Source: Oscillospiraceae bacterium (GTDB lineage: Bacteria > Bacillota > Clostridia > Oscillospirales > SIG627). Taken from it: a stretch of DNA of 64,000 nt. The notes below the pieces were generated by a model, which worked only from the letters and a program-made list of their open reading frames with translations, ran no database searches and had not been told where the DNA came from. Positions 56,063-64,000 of this stretch are shown piece after piece. Where the stretch lies: contig SVQW01000010.1 in assembly GCA_015065085.1 (NCBI GenBank), positions 35,012 through 99,011 on the forward strand. The letters are read 5' to 3'. A program made the translations under genes and the position numbers. Within the stretch, counting starts at the first letter, position 1, and each line of letters begins with the position of its first letter.

Positions 56063-57151
56063 TTATAAATTCCTGTCAAAAAAATCCATAAATACATTCC
56101 AATCTTCTCTTGAAATAAAATGCCGTCCCTTGCGAATGTAAAAACCAATTTCACCTTCAATCAAAGGCTCTCCGTGGTTCGGCATTTTTTCATCTGAAAC
56201 AAGTCCCTCTCCGCCAAGCATCCGGTAAGCACGGCTTACCTCAAACAGAGACAAGTATTCAGACAGCGGATCCATTCCCGCATCATCCGTAGCACCTGTT
56301 ACAAAAACATACCCGGGTGCCTGACATGCCATCAAAAAGTGCATATCATAGGGCAGATCGGTATGCGGTGTCTCATTGAAGCTCTTAAATTTCTCACAAA
56401 AGAAATTATAGCTTCCAATTCTCATAAAGTCCGGAACATCTTCTCCTACGTGGCCACGGATAACACCACACCCTCCATAATTGGTGTTATTTCCGTATGC
56501 TATATAAAATCTCGGGTCTTGTGCCCTGCACCAGAGCGCCGTCTTTCCCAGTCTTGAATGTCCCGCAATGGCTATCCTTTCTGTGTTTATATCATCTCTT
56601 GTCACAAGATAGTCCATAATGCGGCTTGCACCATACGCCCAAATTCCAACAAGACCCCATTCACTTAATTTTCTTTTTCTGTTGCCGATAAACATTCCTG
56701 CAAGTCCGCCCGTAAAATCACCGAATACGGTATCGGGAGTAATATCACCGTAATTGACCGTAACCAAGCCAAAGCCTCTGTCAATTATTTCTTCCTCAGG
56801 AACAGGAAAGTTCGGACCAAAGCTCAGATACAGAATAACCGGCGGTTTTTCCGCACTAACGGGAATTGTTATTTCTATCGGGAAGCTATAATCCCCTTTT
56901 GGCGTATCGAACACTATTGTACGCATTTCCGTCTTTGTCTTTCCGCCGAACACCTTGTGTCTGTTTGCTTTTCCTTCAATACTATCAACCTTTTTGGGTT
57001 TCGCGGGAGTGTATCCGAATAAATTTTCAGACAAAATATCAAGTAATTCTTTTTTTCTTTGTATCCAGTTTTTCTCTGTAACAGCATCACCATTATTCAT
57101 CAAAAGAATATCCGGCAAATTTCTTTTTTTCAGTTCAGACCTAATGTTCAT
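56063..57151 (-). CDS. CE15-like glucuronoyl esterase / alpha-beta hydrolase
   Basis: A 362-residue alpha/beta hydrolase. The nucleophile motif GHSRLGKTALW (Ser199 followed by Arg and Lys) is the mark of carbohydrate esterase family 15, which cuts ester bonds between lignin alcohols and glucuronic acid on xylan. Other matching pieces are VTVNYGDITPD, GIWAYGASRIMDYL and NYGGCGVIRG. It lacks a signal peptide, unusual for enzymes acting on polymer, so it may act on imported oligosaccharides. First gene of the operon, 49 bases before the 615-residue protein. Confidence 0.82.
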   Translation of the reverse strand: MNIRSELKKRNLPDILLMNNGDAVTEKNWIQRKKELLDILSENLFGYTPAKPKKVDSIEGKANRHKVFGGKTKTEMRTIVFDTPKGDYSFPIEITIPVSAEKPPVILYLSFGPNFPVPEEEIIDRGFGLVTVNYGDITPDTVFGDFTGGLAGMFIGNRKRKLSEWGLVGIWAYGASRIMDYLVTRDDINTERIAIAGHSRLGKTALWCRAQDPRFYIAYGNNTNYGGCGVIRGHVGEDVPDFMRIGSYNFFCEKFKSFNETPHTDLPYDMHFLMACQAPGYVFVTGATDDAGMDPLSEYLSLFEVSRAYRMLGGEGLVSDEKMPNHGEPLIEGEIGFYIRKGRHFISREDWNVFMDFFDRNL

Positions 57152-57238
57152 AGTTTAAATATTCTCCCCGGCAACAGATTTCAGCAGCACATCCGATTTA
57201 AAAGTAGTTTTACACTTTGTCTTCGGTACCAATTTAAA

Positions 57239-57489
57239 GCATTATAGAATTCGTGAACGATTTAGATGCCAAATTTTTGGCGATATACTCACCTCGTTTG
57301 TGCGATATATTTTCACTCTGTTCAAATGCGATATAACCTCATTTCATTCGGTTGCGATATGATATAAATTCCAATTCTCGTCCTGAAGGGACATATCGCA
57401 CCGCATGGTATATCGCATCCATTAGGACATATCGCAAATTCCGACAGGAATTTATATCGCCGAATTCAACTTCGTTGAATGCATTATAG
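57239..57489. repeat. Fold-back repeat element with 9-bp flanking duplications (MITE/REPIN-like)
   Basis: Four GCGATAT units (57280, 57302, 57328, 57354) are followed by four inverted ATATCGC units (57393, 57410, 57429, 57454), so the 233-bp core folds back on itself. Hairpins lie near each end (GCCAAA/TTTGGC on the left, ATTCAAC/GTTGAAT on the right). GCATTATAG flanks the core at 57239-57247 and 57481-57489, consistent with target-site duplication. No coding capacity. It sits upstream of the carbohydrate operon. Confidence 0.65.
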
Positions 57490-57609
57490 CATACATTATA
57501 ATCAATTTCAATATATAAACGGAAATTTCCCCTAGATTTATGTACAAAACGAAAAGCCAACCCAAAACGGCAGGGGGAAACATGAATATGAGCCGTAAAT
57601 GTGAAATGT

Positions 57610-57653
57610 AACGCGGCTCGTATATTTCAACCATCCTGCCTCCGCAATCTAAA
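57610..57653 (+). repeat. Composite repeat: 30-bp copy plus tRNA-fMet 3'-end copy
   Basis: Bases 57610-57639 repeat 52763-52792, and 57634-57653 repeat the end of tRNA-fMet (52651-52670). The T-arm-like TTCAACCATCC differs from the true tRNA, so only the 3' end is preserved. It looks like the far attachment site of the 5-kb carbohydrate island. Confidence 0.6.
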
Positions 57654-57689
57654 AAAGCATTGAAATCAACCGATTTTCAATGCTTTTTT
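57651..57689 (+). terminator. Terminator behind the tRNA-fMet 3'-end copy
   Basis: Stem AAAAAAGCATTGAAA/TTTCAATGCTTTTTT (one bulge), directed plus, placed as after a real tRNA though no full tRNA precedes it. Confidence 0.75.
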
Positions 57690-57699
57690 GCTATTATTT

Positions 57700-58020
57700 T
57701 GCCACTTTTTCTCCCCTATTCCGATTTTCGCCAAAAACTTTGACCCCAATTTGACCCCTACGATTTTTGTTGCATATTGACAAAGCTGTTTCTACATACT
57801 TGTGCTATTTATACAGTTGACGTGCGAGAAGCAATTTTACATTTTCTAATCATACAGATTTATTAAGTCTTTGCCAGTTCATTAATCCATTCCTTGCAAC
57901 TTAAAGGTATTATCTTTTTTAAATCATAAAACCATAAACCTATTCCACTATAACACTTCACCATAAAATACACATTTTTAGCTTTGTTTTCGTTCCCATG
58001 CTCAAGAAAAATATAAAATG
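57700..58020. other. AT-rich gene-free stretch
   Basis: No reading frame with a ribosome-binding site, no tRNA and no clear repeat was seen here; it lies between two tRNA-end scars. Confidence 0.4.
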
Positions 58021-58040
58021 TATATAGATTGGAGTGGTAG

Positions 58041-58073
58041 AGGTCGCAAGTTCAAGTCTTGTCACTCAGACCA
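58041..58073 (+). repeat. tRNA 3'-end fragment with CCA (attachment-site scar)
   Basis: A T arm (GCAAG, loop TTCAAGT, CTTGT), then an acceptor strand CACTCAG, a discriminator A and CCA are present, but no matching 5' half precedes them. A strong plus-strand terminator follows at once. This is what an integration event into a tRNA gene leaves at the distal end. Confidence 0.6.
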
Positions 58074-58121
58074 TATCGAGTGTTCATAACAGATTCAAAT
58101 TATGGACACTCGATATTTTTT
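58073..58121 (+). terminator. Terminator after the tRNA fragment
   Basis: A 17-bp stem (ATATCGAGTGTTCATAA and near-complement) with a 10-base loop and TTTTTTG on the plus strand. Confidence 0.8.
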
Positions 58122-58158
58122 GCTTATGCTTACTTTTCGGTTAATATTGAGTTGTTTT

Positions 58159-58181
58159 GAGCAGGTTCGCCTGCTCTTTTT
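58159..58181 (+). terminator. Third plus-strand terminator ahead of the recombinase
   Basis: Stem GAGCAGG/CCTGCTC with TTCG tetraloop, followed by TTTTTGTTTTT. Confidence 0.8.
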
Positions 58182-58192
58182 GTTTTTAGGGG

Positions 58193-60140
<1,948 letters not shown>

Positions 60141-60144
60141 TGTG

Positions 60145-60924
60145 TTAGCGGGAATCTCTGTTCCTCCTTGCCTTGTAGCGGCTCTCGAGCATTTTCATTA
60201 TGTCGGCGGCTATGTCCTTGGGTGTTGCGCTTCTTGGATAATACTTTTTGAGGTCGTCCATAAAGAGCGTGACCTTCTCCTTTTGGTTGGCTTTTTCCTC
60301 GCTCATAATCTCGGCAAGATCGTGCCACGTTAGCTCTCGTACCTCGTTGATCTTTCTCATACGAACCGTCTGTGAATAAGACGGTGTGCAATCGCAAAGC
60401 TCACACTCTCGGTGGAGCATCTTCTGCGTTTCAATTGGTAGCCGTGAGATCTCCACGGCGGGAGTCAAAGCCATCTTGCCCTCGTCCACCATTTGCAGAA
60501 ATTCGGGAATGAGATTTGTGAGTGCGATATACCTCTGCACTTGCGACTTGCTCTCGTCGCTTTCAAGGGCAATTCGCTCCACCGATGTGAGCGACTTTTG
60601 ACCACGATGGTCAGAAGTTAGATCGGTGCGTTCGCCTTGTCTTTTGATGGCATCGAGCTTCATCTTGTAGGCGAAAGCTTTCTCGCTCGGCAGCAGACCG
60701 TCACGGTGAAGATTTGAGTCAGCCATCACGACGATTGCTTCTTCTCTTGTAAGCTCTCTCACTACGGCAGGCACTTCAAAAATTCCGAGCTTGTTGCAAG
60801 CAAAAACTCGGCGGTGTCCTGACACGATTTCGTACTCGCCGTTCTCCATCGGTCGCACGACGATTGGTGTGAGGACTCCTTGTGCCTTGATACTCTCAAC
60901 GAGGCTTGCTTTTGCAAATAAAGC
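60145..60924 (-). pseudogene. 5'-truncated ParB-like nuclease-domain gene
   Basis: A ParB-type protein missing its N-terminus. The frame is open from 60924 with LVESIKAQGVLTPIVVRP, then YEIVSGHRRVFAC, VVMADSNLHRDGLLPSEKAFAY and a helix-turn-helix part, but no start codon precedes the truncated ParB fold; an in-frame stop is at 60925-60927. The first usable start, GTG at 60858, would cut the ParB domain in half. In plasmids and integrative elements such proteins act in partition or regulation. The break marks the edge of the element against the ABC-transporter segment. Confidence 0.8.
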
Positions 60925-60941
60925 TTAACAAATTGCATAGA

Positions 60942-60976
60942 TTTAGGGCGATGACCACTGAGGTCACCGCCCTAAA
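60942..60976 (-). terminator. Hairpin after the substrate-binding protein gene
   Basis: A 15-bp GC-rich inverted repeat (TTTAGGGCGATGACC arm, one mismatch) downstream of the gene ending at 61002. There is no T run, so termination is uncertain. Confidence 0.5.
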
Positions 60977-61001
60977 CTTATCGTCGCTATACTATTTCCG
61001 A

Positions 61002-61808
61002 TTATTTATCAGAGATTTTTCTGATAATAAGCGCTCCATCATCTTCTAAATACGGCGCGGAAATCTCATAATCCTCAGATATAAACGAATTATAAAAATT
61101 CCAGAAAAACAGATCTATCGTTCCGCTTGAAAGAGCGAGGAATCTGGATTCAGGATCAATATTAACGAATTCAACATTCTTTCCGAGGAGCTTCGAGATT
61201 TCACCAATGAGTGCTACGTTGAATCCACCGGGCTTGCCGTCCGCAGTTGCATAGTCCATAGGAGCAAGAACGCCGCTGATACCAACCTTAATGGTTTCCG
61301 CACCGGGAATAGTTTCAATCGTTGCAGGCTGAGGATCCGATTTCATAGCTTCATCGGAGAGCCAAGTCTCTTTGAGATTATCAATCACACCGTTTTCTTT
61401 CAGCGTTGCGATTGCCTGATCGATCTCTGCCTTCAAACCGCTACCGTTGCTAAATACCATCGAGGCTGCCATAGGACCGCCAACGATATAATCAAGATCA
61501 TCGTTGCGCGAACAAATATACTTAGCGTTGTAAACGTGCGTTACACCTGCATCTGCCTGACCGTTTTGAATTAAAAGAGCCATTTCCGCAGGTGTGGGAA
61601 CGATAACCGCTCCCTCTAATTTAATATCGAGAGCATTGTTCATCATAGTTGCAAATTCATTTTCCGAAATAGCGAAGCCGAAACCGGCAAGCTTCTTACC
61701 TTCAAGATCTGTCCACTCCGTAATTGGATCATTGTTGTTTTTACCACACGCCGAAAGAAGCAACGAGAGTACGAGTAACATTGAAAGAACGATAGATAAT
61801 TTTTTCAT
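61002..61808 (-). CDS. Amino-acid-type ABC transporter substrate-binding lipoprotein, copy 2
   Basis: A 268-residue lipoprotein of solute-binding family 3: signal peptide ending LLLSAC with Cys21 as the lipid site, then AGFGFAIS, ADAGVTHVYNAKYI, and KVGISGVLAPMDYA starting a second lobe. A near-duplicate lies at 62834-63637. The two differ at 11 positions in residues 26-66, at about one in the next 140, then diverge again toward the C-terminus. AGGAGA lies inside the end of the upstream gene, so translation is coupled. Ligand unknown. Confidence 0.88.
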   Translation of the reverse strand: MKKLSIVLSMLLVLSLLLSACGKNNNDPITEWTDLEGKKLAGFGFAISENEFATMMNNALDIKLEGAVIVPTPAEMALLIQNGQADAGVTHVYNAKYICSRNDDLDYIVGGPMAASMVFSNGSGLKAEIDQAIATLKENGVIDNLKETWLSDEAMKSDPQPATIETIPGAETIKVGISGVLAPMDYATADGKPGGFNVALIGEISKLLGKNVEFVNIDPESRFLALSSGTIDLFFWNFYNSFISEDYEISAPYLEDDGALIIRKISDK

Positions 61809-61809
61809 T

Positions 61810-62391
61810 TTATTTTTCTCCTGTCTGTAAATTTAATTTTAAGTAATTACCATTTTCATCATTTGTATAGTCGATTTTACTGCTCTTTGCTCTCAAGAGT
61901 ATCAATCCGAGATCGTCTTCACAGTCAAATGGATTTCCGGGCGGACCGTCGTAATCCAAGGAAAGTGTCACGGTACCGTTCTTATCGCTATACTCAAGCG
62001 ACAATTCAATACGGGATGCCAAGTCATTGTTTAACAGATAAAACACGGCTTCCTCCGTACAGAGTTGCATAGAATGGCTTGACTTCGGTGTGATACGGTA
62101 TTTCTGGCAAAATAGAGAAATCTGAGTATATAACTGAAGAAAATCGAAGTTTTTGGAAGCAATTTCGTAGCGCAAGGTTTTTAGCTTACCGATAAATGCT
62201 TTCGTTTTGGGCTTTTGAGGATTATCAAAGATTTGTTCAGGTGTTCCGTCCTCATAAATGCCGTTTTCATCCATATAGAGAACGCGACTTGCCACTTCAC
62301 GTGCGAATTCCATTTCGTGAGTCACAATAAGCATCGTAACGCCCTTATCCGCGAAGGTACGTATAGCGGCAAGCACCTCGCTCGGGTTCTC
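61810..62391 (-). pseudogene. 5'-truncated ABC ATPase fused to a GHKL-like domain, copy 2
   Basis: Only the C-terminal part of a GlnQ-type ATPase remains (ENPSEVLAAIR, H-loop VTHEMEFAREVASRV, GTPEQIFDNP); Walker A, the signature motif and Walker B are missing. It is fused in frame to about 110 residues resembling an RsbW/GHKL ATPase domain: LCTEEAVFYLLNN as the N box, DYDGPPGNPFD as G1 and DDLGLILL as G2. Two in-frame stop codons lie just upstream of about 62392, so the break is real in this sequence. The intact parent is probably the copy running off the window end. Confidence 0.8.
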
Positions 62392-62397
62392 TACTCA

Positions 62398-62681
62398 TCA
62401 AAACGATTCGTCATAGTATTTTCTTTCTAATGTCTGATATACCATTGATAGAAACATATCAAGTGTCATTACTTCATAGATTTGAGTTTTCGGCTTCTTG
62501 AACTTCAAGTAAACAGCTTTGCGAGAGCATTACGAATATCTTTATCTCTTGTAATCCGACCGTATGGCACCATTGAACTCAAGTGATATTTAGCCATTTC
62601 GGACAAATACATTCCCGGCGCCGCAGGTCTATATTCCACAACACATTTACGCTGTTCGTTTTCCATATAGCCCTCTTTCAT
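62398..62681 (-). pseudogene. Frameshifted fragment of an unidentified gene
   Basis: A 58-residue frame (62505-62681; EYRPAAPGMYLSEMAKYHL and MVPYGRITRDKDI) is followed, after a change of frame, by a second frame ending at 62398 (KFKKPKTQIYEVMTLDMFL and QTLERKYYDESF). Together they look like one gene split by a frameshift. The PYGRIT part faintly recalls O6-alkylguanine transferase-like proteins, but I would not assign it. It is in the spacer between the two ABC copies. Confidence 0.4.
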
Positions 62682-62825
62682 ACAATACAGAAAGTCGCAT
62701 AAAGCGGAACGGATTTGATGTTGTTCTCAAACCCAAAGTTCTTTTGAGAAACACGAATAGAATACGCGGGTTTGTATCGGTCAACATACACGCCGAAACT
62801 TCTTGAACGTGTTTTTATTTTGGTT
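62678..62825 (-). pseudogene. C-terminal fragment of another gene
   Basis: About 48 residues (RSRSFGVYVDRYKPAYSI, SQKNFGFENNIKSVPLYA) end in a TGA overlapping the next frame's ATG as ATGA, a normal operon-type junction. The 5' part is missing; the binding-protein gene ends 9 bases further on. It is thus the tail of a gene cut off by the duplication or insertion. Confidence 0.4.
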
Positions 62826-62833
62826 GTTGGCTA

Positions 62834-63637
62834 TCAATCGGCTGCCTTTTTGATTATGAGTGCGCCGTTATCTTCCAAATACGGCTCGGAAACTTCGTAA
62901 TCCTCGGTGATGAACGAATTATAGAAATTCCAGAAAAACAGATCGATCGTTCCACTGGAGAGAGCGAGGAATTTGGAATCGGGATCAATATTAACGAACT
63001 CAATATTCTTTCCGATCAGCTTTGAAATTTCACCGATAAGAGCTACGTTGAAGCCACCGGGCTTGCCGTCCGCAGTTGCATAGTCCATAGGAGCAAGAAC
63101 GCCGCTGATACCAACCTTAATGGTCTCCGCACCGGGAATAGTTTCAATCGTTGCAGGCTGAGGATCCGATTTCATAGCCTCATCGGAGAGCCAAGTCTCT
63201 TTGAGATTGTCAATCACACCGTTTTCTTTCAGCGTTGCGATTGCCTGATCGATCTCTGCCTTCAAACCGCTACCGTTGTTAAATACCATCGAAGCTGCCA
63301 TAGGACCGCCAACGATATAGTCAAGATCATCGTTGCGCGAACAAATATACTTAGCGTTGTAAACGTGCGTTACGCCCGCATCTGCCTGACCGTTTTGAAT
63401 CAAAAGAGCCATTTCCGCAGGAGTCGGAACGATAACCGCACTCTCAAGCGTGATGTCGAGAGCACTGTTCATCATATCAGCAAACTCAGTTTCAGAGATT
63501 GCAAAACCAAATCCCGCAAGTGTTTTTTCGTCGAGATCTTCCCATTTTGTAATGGGATCCGTGTTGTTTTTTCCGCATGCCGAAAGAAGCAACGAGAGCA
63601 CGAGTAACATTGAAAGAACGATAGATAATTTTTTCAT
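62834..63637 (-). CDS. Amino-acid-type ABC transporter substrate-binding lipoprotein, copy 1
   Basis: A 267-residue family 3 solute-binding lipoprotein, lipobox LLLSAC (Cys21), nearly identical in its middle to the protein at 61002-61808. ACAGGAGA precedes ATG, inside the end of the upstream ATPase gene. This is probably the native copy, as its upstream partner continues past the window. The gene end abuts unrelated fragments instead of the terminator found behind copy 2. Confidence 0.88.
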   Translation of the reverse strand: MKKLSIVLSMLLVLSLLLSACGKNNTDPITKWEDLDEKTLAGFGFAISETEFADMMNSALDITLESAVIVPTPAEMALLIQNGQADAGVTHVYNAKYICSRNDDLDYIVGGPMAASMVFNNGSGLKAEIDQAIATLKENGVIDNLKETWLSDEAMKSDPQPATIETIPGAETIKVGISGVLAPMDYATADGKPGGFNVALIGEISKLIGKNIEFVNIDPDSKFLALSSGTIDLFFWNFYNSFITEDYEVSEPYLEDNGALIIKKAAD

Positions 63638-63638
63638 T

Positions 63639-64000
63639 TCATTTTTCTCCTGTCTGTAGATTTAATTTTAAGTGATTGCCTTTTTCATCATTTGTATATT
63701 CGATTTGACTGCTCTTTGCACGTAACAGTATCAATCCGAGATCTTCTTCACCATCAAATGGATTTCCGGGCGGACCGTCATAATCCAAGGAAAGCGTCAC
63801 GGTACCGTTCTTATCACTATACTCAAGCGACAATTCAATACGGGATGCCAAGTCGTTGTTTAACAGATAAAATACGGCTTCCTCCGTACAGAGTTGCATA
63901 GAATGGCTTGACTTCGGTGTGATACGGTATTTCTGGCAAAATAGAGAAATCTGAGTATATAACTGAAGAAAATCGAAGTTTTTGGAAGCAATTTCGTAGC
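63639..64000 (-). CDS. GHKL-like domain of an ABC ATPase fusion, copy 1 (cut by window end)
   Basis: The last 120 residues of a protein that continues beyond the window. They match the C-terminal GHKL-like domain of the truncated gene at 61810 (LCTEEAVFYLLNN, DYDGPPGNPFDGEEDLGLILL), so the full protein is probably an amino-acid ABC ATPase with an added RsbW-like domain. No start codon within the window is its true start; an ATG at 63899 is internal. The stop codon is one base before the binding-protein ATG. Confidence 0.75.
   Translation of the reverse strand, partial: YEIASKNFDFLQLYTQISLFCQKYRITPKSSHSMQLCTEEAVFYLLNNDLASRIELSLEYSDKNGTVTLSLDYDGPPGNPFDGEEDLGLILLRAKSSQIEYTNDEKGNHLKLNLQTGEK

Larger units (their letters stand above)
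61002..62391 (-). repeat. Duplicated ABC-transporter segment, truncated copy
   Basis: This segment aligns base for base (offset about 1829) with 62834 to the end of the window. Similarity is very high in the middle of the binding-protein gene and in the upstream part of the GHKL-like domain, lower elsewhere, as after gene conversion. It stops at about 62391, inside the ATPase gene. Confidence 0.85.

Noticed and set aside
57280..57460. CRISPR array suggested by repeated GCGATAT
   Set aside because: Units are only 7 bases, unevenly spaced and inverted in the second half; there are no constant repeats of CRISPR length and no cas genes.
57339..57634. Two short minus-strand frames in the repeat region
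   Set aside because: They cover the fold-back repeat and the tRNA-end scar and have no coding signals.

Overview
This window looks like a chromosome piece from an anaerobic, probably gut-dwelling, spore-forming member of the Bacillota (class Clostridia, perhaps Oscillospirales-like). The signs are a SCIFF peptide with its radical-SAM maturase, a SpoVM-like peptide, an ECF-type riboflavin S component under an FMN riboswitch, DUF1846/DUF1836/DUF3787 proteins, Gram-positive ribosome-binding sites, consensus TTGACA-N17-TATAAT promoters and SLH-anchored surface protein. The genus cannot be fixed from this sequence alone.

Region by region. 0-5 kb: the end of an OmpR-type regulator and its PhoR-like kinase; then, on the minus strand, ribU, a clan-D-like glycosidase and birA behind an FMN riboswitch. 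5-17.5 kb: the core information-processing block rpoB-rpoC, then an L7Ae-like gene-rpsL-rpsG-fusA-tuf with its own consensus promoter, all minus strand. 18.0-18.45 kb: five tRNA genes (Phe, Gly, Val, Asp, Thr). 18.6-24.4 kb: SGNH esterase, sugar isomerase, polysaccharide deacetylase, SCIFF maturase and peptide, and a NYN-domain protein whose start codon appears non-canonical. 24.6-30.2 kb: a dehydrogenase/isomerase pair, a SulP transporter coupled to an acyltransferase-like protein, a tiny spoVM operon and another isomerase. 30.2-35 kb: DUF proteins and an acyl-CoA ligase. 35.0-35.5 kb: a gene-free stretch with a cluster of DnaA-box-like sites. 35.5-41.8 kb: envelope proteins (solute-binding lipoprotein, SpoIID/LytB protein, cohesin-SLH protein), cytidine deaminase and an AraC regulator divergent from an MFS transporter. 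43.3-45.7 kb: a second two-component system. 45.9-52.3 kb: AEC transporter, membrane proteins, metG and a secreted subtilisin-like protease.

From 52.5 kb the window becomes accessory. A tRNA-Leu/tRNA-fMet pair is followed by a three-gene carbohydrate operon (CE15-like esterase and two unfamiliar glycosidase-like proteins). A 20-bp copy of the fMet 3' end lies on the far side, so the segment looks like an island integrated at that tRNA. Next come a fold-back repeat with 9-bp flanking duplications, a second tRNA 3'-end scar, a serine recombinase with a small partner gene, a 5'-truncated ParB gene, and a duplicated, partly broken amino-acid ABC transporter module whose ATPase carries an unusual C-terminal GHKL-like domain.

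The essential genes on the left run leftward, and a small hand sample of base composition shows more C than G on the plus strand at both ends. The whole window therefore probably lies on one replichore, with the origin to its right.
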